Below are positions 9,203-17,534 of a stretch of 64,000 nt of DNA, piece by piece. A program made the position numbers and the translations under genes. Under the pieces are notes generated by a model. It made no database searches and had not been told where the DNA came from. It saw nothing but the letters and a program-made list of their open reading frames with translations. How positions within the stretch are numbered: position 1 is the stretch's first letter; each line of letters begins with the position of its first letter. Source of the stretch: Roseibium album (GTDB taxonomy: Bacteria > Pseudomonadota > Alphaproteobacteria > Rhizobiales > Stappiaceae); the NCBI GenBank assembly GCA_001404055.1, contig CXTY01000005.1, forward strand, positions 372,001 through 436,000. The letters run 5' to 3'.

Positions 9203-10201
9203 TTATCCGGTGGCGGCGCTGGTTGGCGAGACCATGTCTCTCAACTCGCGCGGCAAATTGAAGGAAATTGTCTCTTCGGCAGTTCTGACGGTCTCCACGG
9301 TGACGTCATAACGCTCGGCAAACGCACTGATGATTTCCTCTACCAGTGTTTCGGGTGCAGACGCACCTGCTGTCAGGCCGAGTGTGTGAATTTCTTCGAA
9401 ATCCGGCCAGTTAATGTCGCTTGCACGCTGTATAAGCACCGATGTCTTGCAGCCGGAACGCTCCGCCACTTCGCGCAGGCGCTGTGAATTGGAGGAGTTT
9501 GGTGCGCCAACCACCACCATGGCATCGACATCCGGCGCGACGTGTTTGACAGCTTCCTGACGATTGGTCGTGGCGTAGCAGATGTCTTCCTTGTGCGGCG
9601 CTACAATGTCAGGAAAACGCCCTTTCAGGGCAGCTACAATTCCTGCCGTGTCATCGACCGACAGCGTGGTTTGCGTAATGTAGGCAAGCGGATAGTCAGA
9701 CTTCGGCGTATAATTGCGAACGTCTTCTTCAGTTTCAATCAAGGTTACGGTTCCGTCCGGCAACTGTCCCATTGTCCCGATGACCTCCGGGTGACCGGCG
9801 TGGCCGATCAAAAGAACTTCGCGATCCCGCCGAAAGTGAATTTCAGCTTCCTTGTGAACCTTGGAAACCAGAGGGCAAGTCGCATCTAGATAGAACATGT
9901 TCCGTGTTTGCGCGTCTTTCGGAACTGACATTGGAACACCATGGGCCGAGAAGATTACGGGCCGTTCTGCATGCTCTGCGGGAATTTCTTCCAGCTCCTC
10001 GACAAAGACCGCGCCTTTGGCTTTCAGGCCGTCGACGACAAACTTGTTGTGAACGATTTCGTGGCGGACATAGACAGGGCGTCCATATTTTTCCAGAGCC
10101 AGTTCAACGATCTGGATAGCTCTGTCAACGCCCGCACAAAATCCGCGCGGCGCGCAGAGCCGAATGGTCAGGGCAGGTCTTTTTTCCGGGGTCTCGGTCA
10201 T
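9203..10201 (-). CDS. ispH: 4-hydroxy-3-methylbut-2-enyl diphosphate reductase
   Basis: The last enzyme of the MEP isoprenoid pathway, giving IPP and DMAPP; a cytoplasmic iron-sulfur protein. The product has 332 residues from ATG 10201. The three cluster cysteines lie in [11 protein letters not shown] (C22), DATCPLV and [11 protein letters not shown]; the H..GHPEV and NSSNSQRL substrate motifs are intact. An in-frame start at 10252 would add 17 residues with no family resemblance, so I prefer 10201 although its ribosome site (AGAAAG) is weak. It heads the ispH-thrB-rnhA operon. Confidence 0.96.
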   Translation of the reverse strand: MTETPEKRPALTIRLCAPRGFCAGVDRAIQIVELALEKYGRPVYVRHEIVHNKFVVDGLKAKGAVFVEELEEIPAEHAERPVIFSAHGVPMSVPKDAQTRNMFYLDATCPLVSKVHKEAEIHFRRDREVLLIGHAGHPEVIGTMGQLPDGTVTLIETEEDVRNYTPKSDYPLAYITQTTLSVDDTAGIVAALKGRFPDIVAPHKEDICYATTNRQEAVKHVAPDVDAMVVVGAPNSSNSQRLREVAERSGCKTSVLIQRASDINWPDFEEIHTLGLTAGASAPETLVEEIISAFAERYDVTVETVRTAEETISFNLPRELRDMVSPTSAATG

Positions 10202-10408
10202 TGTGCACTTTCTGAAACCTATCTGGCCGCAATAAGAGCTTGTGGCCGCCACCTGTCAAGAGCAGTAGAGAGGTGTGCAAGCCAATTCAGTCACAATGTG
10301 CCGCTTCAGCCACCGTATGGTTCGGGACCTCCAAACAAACAAAACTCGCCAACCAAATTTGTACCTGCTATGAAGCCTCGCCAAGCCGCTTAGTATTCGA
10401 ATGGGTAA

Positions 10409-10996
10409 ATGATGATCAGTGCGTTTCAAGTTGTAACCGGTACCAAATTGAAAACATTTCTAGGCTTTGGATTATGTGCGGCTGTTTTGGCCAGTTGTGG
10501 TGGCGGCACCGGTGGCGTGGCGGAAAAAATTATCGCTGGTGGTCAGGAGCCGATAGAAATTTCGCCCCAAACTTTTGCCCCGCCGGTTCCCTGTCCTCCG
10601 ATGGAGCTGAAGTCGAATACCTACCTGATCATGAAGTATCAGCGCGGCAAGGATGAACAGCCCGAGCACCTGCTCTATCAGGCCACTGTTGAGGACTGGG
10701 CGAACTCCTGTACACAGGACGTCGCTGGTCAACGGCGGATCAAGATGGGCTTCTCCGGAAATGTCACGCCTGGTCCAGCCTGGAAGGGTGGAGAAGTGGT
10801 CCTGCCGCTTCGCGTCGCAGTCCTTCCCGCAGGCGAGGATGCAAAGCCACTTGCATCAGAAATCCTCAAGGTTCCGGTGACCCTGGGGGCCGGTTCGCCA
10901 AGCGAAAAATGGACCCTTATTGACAGCAAATTTACGGTGCCACAGTCCACGAGTGCGAAGGTTGTTTTCGGTTTTGACCCAGGTCGCCGTCGCTAA
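10409..10996 (+). CDS. Conserved hypothetical lipoprotein
   Basis: A 195-residue protein with a hydrophobic N-terminus followed by a lipobox LASC, the lipidated cysteine being C30. The mature part is short and beta-rich, with no recognisable catalytic motif. It has an additional cysteine pair (about C62 in PVPCPPME and C101 in ANSCTQD) that could form a disulfide. By signal it should be attached to the periplasmic face of the inner or outer membrane. ATG codons at 10409 and 10412 are alternative starts. It is divergent from ispH and 70 bp upstream of the gcvT promoter, so it is a stand-alone unit. Function unknown. Confidence 0.8.
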   Translation: MMISAFQVVTGTKLKTFLGFGLCAAVLASCGGGTGGVAEKIIAGGQEPIEISPQTFAPPVPCPPMELKSNTYLIMKYQRGKDEQPEHLLYQATVEDWANSCTQDVAGQRRIKMGFSGNVTPGPAWKGGEVVLPLRVAVLPAGEDAKPLASEILKVPVTLGAGSPSEKWTLIDSKFTVPQSTSAKVVFGFDPGRRR

Positions 10997-11066
10997 CGCG
11001 ATCTGATTGCTTTTCAATGCCTTGGCACAGCCAACAGCTATTTCGTCAAGCAAGGATTGTCACATA

Positions 11067-11095
11067 TTGACAAGCCTATGCCCGGCTTTCACAAT
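11067..11095 (+). promoter_or_regulatory. Sigma-70-type promoter of the gcvT leader
   Basis: TTGACA (11067-11072), a 17-base spacer, then CACAAT (11090-11095). The -35 is a perfect match and the -10 matches four of six. It lies about 55 bases before the first glycine aptamer, the expected position for the riboswitch-bearing transcript. Inferred from sequence only. Confidence 0.6.
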
Positions 11096-11149
11096 CGCGG
11101 CCTAAATCGGGGTCGTGCCCTGATTGGCGTGGCAACACGCTGGAGCATA

Positions 11150-11350
11150 TGCGGGAGAGCCTGGGTGAGAAGATCCTGGCGCCGAAGGAGCAACCACCCC
11201 GGAAACTCTCAGGCAGAAGGACCGCAAATGCTGAAACGCTCTGGAAAGCAGTGCTCTGCATAAAGGTTATGTGGACTGCTCACCGAAGGAGTAACCGAAT
11301 AGCGCATTTTCCAGCGCTTTCGGGAAATCTCTCAGGTACTCGGACAGAGG
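11150..11350 (+). ncRNA. Tandem glycine riboswitch upstream of gcvT
   Basis: Two consecutive glycine aptamers are visible. The first (11150-11226) is closed by TGCGG/CCGCA and contains GGGAGAG, GCGCCGAAGGAGCAA, AAACTCTCAGGC and AGAAGGACCG. The second (11239-11349) is closed by CTCTG/CAGAG and contains CACCGAAGGAGTAACC, GGGAAATCTCTCAGGTA and CGGACAGAGG. These are the conserved cores of the glycine riboswitch (Rfam glycine class), and a tandem arrangement before gcvT is the classic context. There is no clear intrinsic terminator between it and the gcvT start at 11420, so control of translation start (69-base platform containing GAGGA) is more likely than attenuation; that part is inference. Glycine should switch on gcvT-gcvH. 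Confidence 0.96.
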
Positions 11351-11419
11351 GGGTGCAGACAGGCCAGATCCATTGTGGGATGGTTTGGGACTGCGCGACC
11401 CTGAATGCGAGGACCATTG

Positions 11420-12571
11420 ATGGCGGATACCGTTGCAGAAAGTGATCTGAAGCAGACACCACTTCATGACCTTCATGAAGAACTTGGTGCGCGGATGGTG
11501 GCGTTTGCCGGCTATTCCATGCCAGTCCAGTACAAAGCCGGTATTATGTCCGAGCATCTGCACACGCGCAGTCAGGCCGGACTATTCGATGTATCCCACA
11601 TGGGACAGGCGATTCTAGTTGGCCCGGACCATGAAACAACAGCCCGTGCGCTTGAAGCCCTAACCCCGTCCAATTTCGTTGAGCTTAAACTCGGTCGACA
11701 GCGCTATACCGTTCTGCTGAACGATGAAGGCGGCATCATTGACGACCTCATGGTCACACGCTCGGTTTCTGCGGATGATGACGGCCGCTTGATGCTGGTG
11801 GTCAACGCCGGGCGCAAGGACATCGATTATGCGCATTTTCGAACCCGCCTTCCTGACAATGTCCGGCTGGAAATTGTCGAAGACCGGGCTCTGATCGCCG
11901 TTCAGGGGCCGGAGGCTGTTGCCGCTGTTGCCGCACATGCGCCCAAGGCGGCCGACCTTGCCTTCATGTCTGCCTCCTCGATGGAATTCGACAGTATCGA
12001 CTGCCACATAGCGCGTGCTGGTTACACCGGTGAAGACGGCGTTGAAATGTCGGTTCCCGCCGGTGCTGCAGAGCCAATCGCGCGTGCTCTGCTTGCCGAT
12101 GATCGCGTGGAGCCAATCGGGCTCGGAGCACGCGACAGTCTTCGGCTGGAAGCAGGCCTATGTCTTTATGGCCACGACATCGACGAAACAACTTCGCCTG
12201 TTGAAGGTGGGATAACCTTCTGCATGCAAAAGCGCCGCCGCGAAGAAGGCGGTTTTCCAGCTGCCGAGCGTATTCAAGAGGAACTTCGGGATGGTCCGGG
12301 GCGCCTTCGCGTCGGGTTGCGCATTGAAGGGAAGGCACCAGCGCGTGAGGGTGCTGAAATCGCCTTGCCGGACGGTCCTGTCATCGGAATGATTACCTCG
12401 GGTGGATTTGCACCGACAGTTGGTGCGCCGATTGCGATGGGCTACGTGCCAACTGAACACTCAGAATTGGGGACACAGCTCGAATTGATCGTGCGCAATC
12501 GCCGTCTGCCAGCTGTCGTGACGGATATGCTCTTTGTACCCAATCAGTATTATCGAAAACCAAAATCCTAA
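11420..12571 (+). CDS. gcvT: Glycine cleavage system T protein (aminomethyltransferase)
   Basis: Transfers the methylene group of aminomethyl-lipoyl GcvH to tetrahydrofolate and releases ammonia, as part of glycine breakdown. The product has 383 residues and typical GcvT sequence: TPLHDLHEELGARMVAFAGY, the SHMGQ motif, GARDSLRLEAGLCLYGHD and the C-terminal GYVP region. ATG 11420 is chosen because GAGGA lies 7 bases before it and the N-terminus then matches the family; an in-frame start at 11405 is possible. It lies downstream of the tandem glycine riboswitch. gcvH follows 27 bases after the stop. The P-protein gene gcvP is not in the window. Confidence 0.96.
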   Translation: MADTVAESDLKQTPLHDLHEELGARMVAFAGYSMPVQYKAGIMSEHLHTRSQAGLFDVSHMGQAILVGPDHETTARALEALTPSNFVELKLGRQRYTVLLNDEGGIIDDLMVTRSVSADDDGRLMLVVNAGRKDIDYAHFRTRLPDNVRLEIVEDRALIAVQGPEAVAAVAAHAPKAADLAFMSASSMEFDSIDCHIARAGYTGEDGVEMSVPAGAAEPIARALLADDRVEPIGLGARDSLRLEAGLCLYGHDIDETTSPVEGGITFCMQKRRREEGGFPAAERIQEELRDGPGRLRVGLRIEGKAPAREGAEIALPDGPVIGMITSGGFAPTVGAPIAMGYVPTEHSELGTQLELIVRNRRLPAVVTDMLFVPNQYYRKPKS

Positions 12572-12598
12572 GCCTTGCCAGAAAATGGACGCAACAAA

Positions 12599-12970
12599 AT
12601 GACGACTTACTATTCAAAAGACCACGAGTGGATTTCCGTTGAGGGCGATGTCGCGACTATCGGCATTACCAATTATGCGCAGGAACAGCTCGGTGATGTT
12701 GTATATGTCGATTTACCGGAAGCTGGCACGGAGTTGGCGCAAGGCGACGATGCTGCCGTAGTGGAATCTGTTAAAGCTGCGAGTGAGGTTATTGCACCGC
12801 TTGATGGCGAAGTGGTGGAATCCAATGAGGCGCTTGCCGACGAACCGGGAAAGGTCAATGAGGATCCGGAAGGAGCGGCCTGGTTCATCAAACTAAAAGT
12901 GAGCAATCCGGAGCAGCTTTCCGAACTTTTGGACGAAGCTGCCTACAAGGCATACGTGGAGACACTTTGA
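12599..12970 (+). CDS. gcvH: Glycine cleavage system H protein (lipoyl carrier)
   Basis: The small shuttle protein of the glycine cleavage complex, carrying the aminomethyl group on a lipoyl arm between P, T and L proteins. It has 123 residues, the standard size. The lipoylated lysine is K59 in ESVKAASE, within the usual beta-hairpin, and the N-terminus [11 protein letters not shown] is typical. I chose ATG 12599; the frame is open back to a TTG at 12575 but that extension is not conserved. It is co-transcribed with gcvT and followed 3 bases later by an OsmC-family gene where gcvP would often stand. Confidence 0.97.
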   Translation: MTTYYSKDHEWISVEGDVATIGITNYAQEQLGDVVYVDLPEAGTELAQGDDAAVVESVKAASEVIAPLDGEVVESNEALADEPGKVNEDPEGAAWFIKLKVSNPEQLSELLDEAAYKAYVETL

Positions 12971-12973
12971 TCC

Positions 12974-13459
12974 ATGGCGGGGCATTACTATTCAGCCAGT
13001 GTAGAGTGGGCGTGTGACGGTGATTATGCCGGCAACGCCTATTCGCGTGGACACGTCTGGCGTTTTGATGGTGGACTGGAAGTTCCGGCAAGCGCATCGC
13101 CGACAGTGGTGCCCTTGCCTCATTCCATAGAGGCGGCAGTGGATCCGGAGGAGGCCTTCGTTGCGGCAATTTCCTCCTGCCACATGCTTTCGTTCCTGGA
13201 TCTTGCGCGTATGGCGAATTTCAATATTGCTTCTTATAGGGACAATGCCCAAGGCGAAATGAACCGCGTGGCGCGCGGCAAAATGGCGATCACGAAGGTG
13301 GTACTGCGCCCCGAGATCACAATTATCGCTGACGAGGACCCTGATCCAACCTGGCTGACCGATCTCCACGAAAAAGCGCATGACGTTTGCTTCATCGCCA
13401 ATTCGGTGAATTGCGAGATTATCGTGGAGCCAATCCCGTTCAAATTGGCTAGATCATAA
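12974..13459 (+). CDS. OsmC/Ohr family peroxide-reductase-like protein
   Basis: A 161-residue OsmC-superfamily protein. The two redox cysteines are visible: one in AAISSCHMLSFL and one in KAHDVCFIANSVN, the expected positions for the peroxidatic and resolving pair of OsmC/Ohr. The family reduces organic hydroperoxides with dihydrolipoyl or thiol donors in the cytoplasm (family knowledge). It starts 3 bases after gcvH, so it is probably under the same glycine riboswitch. A lipoyl-dependent peroxidase next to the lipoyl carrier GcvH is suggestive but not proof of a shared role. ATG 12974 is supported by family N-terminus. Confidence 0.88.
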   Translation: MAGHYYSASVEWACDGDYAGNAYSRGHVWRFDGGLEVPASASPTVVPLPHSIEAAVDPEEAFVAAISSCHMLSFLDLARMANFNIASYRDNAQGEMNRVARGKMAITKVVLRPEITIIADEDPDPTWLTDLHEKAHDVCFIANSVNCEIIVEPIPFKLARS

Positions 13460-13532
13460 GCCTGAACTAAAACTCACAGACTACCGAAGGCTCAGGTTTT
13501 CAGGGTAGCCTGTAGGTTCTTTAATCGGTTTT

Positions 13533-14420
13533 TCAGCGAATGTTGTCAGACTTTTCTGGCGTGTCAGCCAAGGTAACCGTTGGTTCAAACCACAGGGCTG
13601 GGTCGTCGATTGGCGTGAGCGGTCCCGCCAATGGATTGGGAATTCGGAATACTTTTCTGTTTTTCAATCCCGCCCGTTCGATGTCGTCTTCGAAGAATTC
13701 CCAGAACAGTTTATCGAATGAGCCATCAGCTACCATCTCCCGCAGGCCACGCTCCATGCGTTCTGCAAGGTCGGGGCGCTTGGGCGTTACGAAGAAGTAG
13801 GTTGGATGCGGAATGAAAAGCGCAATTTTCTGTTCGATTGCCAGCTTGGGATACTCGGCTGCCCACTTGTCATTTTCTGAATAGATTTCGTCAATTCCAC
13901 GGCCATAGGTCTGGAACCGGCCGAGACTGAGCATTTTCATAAGTTCTGGCTTGCCTTTTGCAGTCACGACGATGAACCCAGCCTGTTCAAGTGCCTTTGT
14001 GGTGGACCACTGTGCGCCAGAGCCTATTGGAAATTGTTTGAGCTGTTCGAGTGTTTCAACCTTTGCCAGAGTTTCTTGGTCCTCGCGATTGATGAAAAAC
14101 AACCTGTAACCCTGCAGACCTTTTCTCAAAGGAATACGGATTGTAATCAATTTCTCTTCCCATTCAGGCTTTGTCGGAAGCGCGTTGAACTCGATATTCT
14201 CGCCTGAAATAAGCTCAAGAAGCATTCGATTACGCGACGTTACAAGTGTCTCCAGGGGACGGCGTTCCGCGGCACCCGGAGCTTCGGTCCGGGCAAAAAC
14301 CTGCCTAATGAGTTCGGTCACATAGTCTTTGTCTGTTGCGTGGCTGGTGGTCGTGGCTGCACTTATCGTCAAGAAGATTAGGGCGGCGACTGAGGCTGCA
14401 TTTAGAATACTCCTGACCAT
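13533..14420 (-). CDS. Extracellular solute-binding (PBP2-like) periplasmic protein
   Basis: A protein of 295 residues from ATG 14420 with an export signal (RSILNAASVAALIFL then ATTTSHA). The mature part resembles bacterial solute-binding family 3: a substrate-like segment near residue 70-110, GSGAQWSTTKALEQAGF, the KPELMKMLSLGRFQTYGRG hinge region and FFVTPKRPDLAERMERGLREM. No permease or ATPase gene is adjacent, so it may be an orphan sensor or binding protein rather than part of a transporter. An in-frame TTG at 14468 would add 16 polar residues before the signal and is less likely. Ligand unknown. It is convergent with the osmC-like gene and divergent from the MarR gene at 14822. Confidence 0.8.
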   Translation of the reverse strand: MVRSILNAASVAALIFLTISAATTTSHATDKDYVTELIRQVFARTEAPGAAERRPLETLVTSRNRMLLELISGENIEFNALPTKPEWEEKLITIRIPLRKGLQGYRLFFINREDQETLAKVETLEQLKQFPIGSGAQWSTTKALEQAGFIVVTAKGKPELMKMLSLGRFQTYGRGIDEIYSENDKWAAEYPKLAIEQKIALFIPHPTYFFVTPKRPDLAERMERGLREMVADGSFDKLFWEFFEDDIERAGLKNRKVFRIPNPLAGPLTPIDDPALWFEPTVTLADTPEKSDNIR

Positions 14421-14821
14421 CGGTCGCACCCATTCTTGTTTCTGCAGAGATACACTTGCGAGACTCAATAATGGAAGCTTTTTTCAGGAAGTAAATGGGA
14501 AACTAAAGTTATGGCTTGGGTTTCGAAGTGTCTCTTAATTACTAAAATAGTAGTAACTTGACAAAAATATCGATGTAATTATTTGAGATTTTCGGAATTT
14601 GGGGAGTTTTTGTCGAAGCAATATTTGGGTGAGGAGAACTAATTTGCACGATTGATCTACAGCCTCTGACGTGTACGTGCCAAAGGCCGCTGAATTTCAG
14701 GTGTTTAATTGTTCTCAGGTCCAAATTGATTTCATTTTGCCTCGCTTAGAAAAGAAAAGATCCAAGAGTCATATTGACAATATTATTGTCAATATGACAT
14801 GACTATTGTCAGTGAGGTGGC
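14421..14821. other. Intergenic region between binding-protein gene and marR
   Basis: About 400 bases without a gene. The stretch 14530-14770 is AT-rich and shows no ORF with family resemblance. The last 55 bases hold a perfect palindrome (14770-14796) and the ribosome site GTGAGGTGG of the MarR gene. No repeat or terminator is recognised elsewhere in it. Confidence 0.6.
14770..14796 (+). promoter_or_regulatory. Palindromic MarR-type operator
   Basis: CATATTGACAAT (14770-14781), 3-base spacer, ATTGTCAATATG (14785-14796): a perfect 12-bp inverted repeat. A further half site ATTGTCA lies at 14805-14811, giving a third repeat unit. The site is 26 bases before the MarR start codon and its TTGACA also looks like a -35 element, so autorepression is the natural reading (inference). 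Confidence 0.7.
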
Positions 14822-15289
14822 ATGAATAAATCGACGGAACTTTATGAGATCATCCAGCTGATCAGGCCAGTTCACAGGCGTTTGGCGCGGGCGGTTGAAG
14901 CAAAACTGAATAACACTGGCATTACCGTTGGCATGCGTGCAGTCATGGAAGTTCTGGAGGAGGCGGGGCCTCATTCAGTGCCGGAGATTGGCCGCGTTTT
15001 GTTTCTTGCCAGGCAGCAGGTCCAGCTACTTGTTAACGGGCTGGAAGAAGCAGGCTTGATCCAGCGTCGGGACAATCCGGCGCACAAACGCTCACCACTC
15101 TTTTCCCTCACCGAAACCGGGCAAACCTGCTTTGGTGAAATTCGCGACAGGGAAAATCAGGAGATGGATGCCGTTTGCGAACTGTTTTCGGACGCCGACC
15201 TTCAGTCTACGCAGCGAGTTCTCTGCGCGATGCTTGATCACTTTGCCGAATTTGAAGACGACCCGGACCGTCCCAAAAACCTCGAATAG
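14822..15289 (+). CDS. MarR family transcriptional regulator
   Basis: A 155-residue winged-helix regulator. The recognition region VPEIGRVLFLARQQVQLLVNGLEEAGLIQRRDNPAHKR is split here only in description and shows the MarR helix-turn-helix plus the wing with its D-x-R-like turn (DNPAHKRS). Flanking helices form the dimer interface. MarR proteins are usually repressors released by phenolic or oxidant ligands. It starts 7 bases after GAGGTGG. The perfect palindrome at 14770-14796 just upstream is its likely operator. The isochorismatase-type hydrolase gene follows by 22 bases and is probably its target. Confidence 0.92.
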   Translation: MNKSTELYEIIQLIRPVHRRLARAVEAKLNNTGITVGMRAVMEVLEEAGPHSVPEIGRVLFLARQQVQLLVNGLEEAGLIQRRDNPAHKRSPLFSLTETGQTCFGEIRDRENQEMDAVCELFSDADLQSTQRVLCAMLDHFAEFEDDPDRPKNLE

Positions 15290-15311
15290 ATTAATTGATT
15301 GGAGAACAGAG

Positions 15312-15965
15312 ATGCCTGGAATTTGGAGCGCGGTTGGGATTGTCTGCTTGGGAGTTCTAGGGCTGGTTCTTTATTTTGGCTATTTTCTTAAAAAGCTGAG
15401 TACACCGACAAAGGGTGCTTTGATCGACGCTAGGTCGCGGCCGAACTCCGCATTGATTGTCATCGATGTTCAGGAAGACTTTACCCGCAACACCGGTAAG
15501 CAGGCTTTCGATCCAATTGTCCGTGACGCAGCCCTTGCGGCAATCAATCTGGAAATTGAAACTGCGCGGTCTCTCGGCACTGATGTAGTCTTTATCAAGA
15601 ACGTTTTTCGCGACTGGCCAGTCATCGTGACAATGAAGCTTTTGGCAAAAGGGATCGGTACTCCTGGGCGGGTGGGGTTGAGGATTGACGGTGTCCTGGA
15701 TGTTGGCAATGCACCGATCTTTGAAAAATCCATAGGCGACACGTTTTCCAATCCGGAATTTGAGGCTTTTCTGGCAGACCGTAAGATCGGGAGACTAAGG
15801 CTTGTTGGTCTTGATGCGTGCCACTGTGTGCAGCTGACCGCTAGGGGCGCACTGTCTCGCGGGTATCAAGTAGAGATTGCCGAGCCATCCGTGCTGACTG
15901 CAACGCCACAAAAATGGCCGCCGCTCAAGCAGCAGCTTGATGCGGCGGGAGTTGCATTCGCTTGA
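15312..15965 (+). CDS. Isochorismatase-family cysteine hydrolase with N-terminal membrane anchor
   Basis: A 217-residue protein. A single hydrophobic helix (residues 4-25, IWSAVGIVCLGVLGLVLYF) is followed by an isochorismatase-like domain. The family triad is recognisable: Asp in LIVIDVQEDF, Lys in FEKSIGDTF and the nucleophile Cys in GLDACHCVQLTA. Members hydrolyse amides or ethers such as nicotinamide, N-carbamoyl compounds or isochorismate; the substrate here cannot be told. The start is ATG 15312 preceded by GGAGAACAGAG. The membrane anchor is unusual for the family, which is normally soluble. It is probably co-regulated with the MarR gene 22 bases upstream. Confidence 0.87.
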   Translation: MPGIWSAVGIVCLGVLGLVLYFGYFLKKLSTPTKGALIDARSRPNSALIVIDVQEDFTRNTGKQAFDPIVRDAALAAINLEIETARSLGTDVVFIKNVFRDWPVIVTMKLLAKGIGTPGRVGLRIDGVLDVGNAPIFEKSIGDTFSNPEFEAFLADRKIGRLRLVGLDACHCVQLTARGALSRGYQVEIAEPSVLTATPQKWPPLKQQLDAAGVAFA

Positions 15966-15996
15966 GCACTTCGAGGTCGGACTAGCCGGAGAGAGT

Positions 15997-16701
15997 TTAT
16001 TCTGCAGCTGCAAGCCTCGTTTGGTCGGAATGGGCGGCGAGCAAATTCGACATCCAGCTTTGCCGCTTCAGCAAAAATACCTTGAGAAGTTCTGGATAAT
16101 CGCCGGCTACGGCACCCTTCACTGAGGCCCGCGCTGCCAGTTGCTTACGCCATCGGACAACGGTCTCCAATCCGTCAAAAATCTCGAGATCAACAAATTC
16201 TTCAAACACGTCGAAATAGCGGAATGCCGGACCAAAGGCCGCATCAACGAGTGAAAAATGCTCTCCGCCGAAAAAGGGACCAACCGGACTAATAGTTTCT
16301 TCAAGGTGCTCAAACTTCGAACGCAAAACATTAGATGCCTGCTTGAACGCGGCTTCGTCCTTGGCGTTATAGAGTGCACCAATTCCATTGAGGATCTGTG
16401 ACGCGAACTCAACATAGGCTCGGTGTTGCGCTCTTGTGACCGGATCGTCCGGGTGCAGTTTTTTGCCTTCTGTCTCGTCTAAGAATTCCACGATTGGTGC
16501 AGATTCAAACAGATATGTGTCCTCACCGACCTTGAGCAGGGGAACCTTACCCAGAGGGGATGCAGCGCGAAACCAGTCGGGCTTGTCCGCCAGGTCGATA
16601 TAGATGCGCTCAAAGGGGACATTCTTTTCAGAAAGTACGATTGCCGCGCGTTGCACATAGGGGCAAAGCGTGTGGCTGATCAGGGTAAGAGAAGAGGTCA
16701 T
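15997..16701 (-). CDS. Glutathione S-transferase family protein
   Basis: A 234-residue GST. The N-terminal thioredoxin-fold domain has the motif SHTLCPYVQRAAIVLSEK, with the cysteine in the C-P-Y-V position typical of omega/lambda-like GSTs that use thiol transfer. cis-Pro GKVPLL and the ESAPIVEFLDE glutathione-binding motif follow, then the helical C-terminal domain. The start is ATG 16701 with GGAGCC 7 bases before it; the open frame upstream is not conserved. It is divergent from a MarR gene (16797), and three copies of a 12-bp operator lie between them, so it should be induced when that regulator binds its ligand. Confidence 0.92.
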   Translation of the reverse strand: MTSSLTLISHTLCPYVQRAAIVLSEKNVPFERIYIDLADKPDWFRAASPLGKVPLLKVGEDTYLFESAPIVEFLDETEGKKLHPDDPVTRAQHRAYVEFASQILNGIGALYNAKDEAAFKQASNVLRSKFEHLEETISPVGPFFGGEHFSLVDAAFGPAFRYFDVFEEFVDLEIFDGLETVVRWRKQLAARASVKGAVAGDYPELLKVFLLKRQSWMSNLLAAHSDQTRLAAAE

Positions 16702-16717
16702 CAATAGGCTCCATTTC

Positions 16718-16776
16718 ATGCATCTGCGTTGATATAGATGCAATTGCATGAAAAATCAAGATTGATGCATCTGCAT
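16718..16776. promoter_or_regulatory. Three 12-bp operators ATGCA-N2-TGCAT between GST and marR
   Basis: Three copies of one imperfect or perfect palindrome lie in the 95-base divergent gap: ATGCATCTGCGT (16718-16729), ATGCAATTGCAT (16738-16749) and ATGCATCTGCAT (16765-16776). A fourth half site TTGCAT is at 16782-16787. They fit binding of the adjacent MarR dimer to repress both genes. Assignment to the regulator is inference from position. Confidence 0.72.
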
Positions 16777-16796
16777 TTAAATTGCATGGTTATTCG

Positions 16797-17264
16797 ATGA
16801 CCAAGGCAAACGTAGAAAATCCGAATTCAGCACCAATCGAGGCATGGGCCCGATTACACCGGGCGAGCAACACAATTCTGGAACGTGTTGAGGTAAAGCT
16901 GAAGGCAGCGGGTTTCCCTCCGCTCTCCTGGTATGATGTACTGCTGGAATTACGGAAGGCAGAGGGGCATAGCCTGCGTCCCGTTGAAATCGAAAAACGC
17001 ACGCTGTTGGCGCAATACAACGTCTCGAGATTGATCGATCGGATTGTTGCCGCAGGCTACGCCGAAAAGCGCAAATCATCAGAAGATGGTCGCGGCGTCA
17101 GGGTGTGCCTGTGTCCTGAGGGCGAAGATTTGCTGGTAAAAATGTGGCCGATTTACCGACAGGCAGTTCAAACAGAGTTTGCTGACCATCTTTCCCAGGG
17201 TGAGACTGAAACACTGTCGCTGATCCTGAAAAACCTTCTTTCTCAAATAGTTGAAGTGAAATGA
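16797..17264 (+). CDS. MarR family transcriptional regulator (divergent from GST)
   Basis: A 155-residue MarR protein with the helix-turn-helix region LRPVEIEKRTLLAQYNVSRL and the wing AEKRKSSEDGRGVRV, which carries the conserved D-x-R turn. The start ATG 16797 gives the best N-terminus; an in-frame TTG at 16782 would lie inside the operator region. No strong ribosome site precedes the ATG. Two cysteines in VRVCLCPEG sit in the wing and could be redox-active, though this is speculation. It probably represses itself and the divergent GST gene through the ATGCA-N2-TGCAT boxes. Confidence 0.92.
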   Translation: MTKANVENPNSAPIEAWARLHRASNTILERVEVKLKAAGFPPLSWYDVLLELRKAEGHSLRPVEIEKRTLLAQYNVSRLIDRIVAAGYAEKRKSSEDGRGVRVCLCPEGEDLLVKMWPIYRQAVQTEFADHLSQGETETLSLILKNLLSQIVEVK

Positions 17265-17498
17265 CGAGTGTCCTGCCAGCAAGTGGTTTGGGGCAATCCG
17301 GAGATTGATGCCACGTTTGGGGGTCGTGGAAATCGACTTTGCCTTTTGGCTCTCACTTGAATTGACCCTCTTGACTCTTCCAATTGCATCGCGCATTTAA
17401 GCTGTCATGACCAAGATGCCTGCAACATTTGTGTATTTTTATTACGTCACCGACATATCGGCGGCTGCGTAGGATCTTGTTCATCTCTTAGACACCTC

Positions 17499-17525
17499 AA
17501 AAGCCGCCGCGTCAGGCGGCTTTTT
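17499..17525 (+). terminator. Intrinsic terminator in the tyrS leader, possible attenuator
   Basis: AAAAGCCGCC (17499-17508), 6-base loop, GGCGGCTTTTT (17515-17525). The upstream GGCGGCT at 17460-17466 is identical to the 3' arm and could pair with AGCCGCC (17502-17508) instead, the geometry of an antiterminator. No gene upstream on the same strand needs this terminator except marR, 235 bases away. Confidence 0.7.
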
Positions 17526-17534
17526 GGTTTCTAA

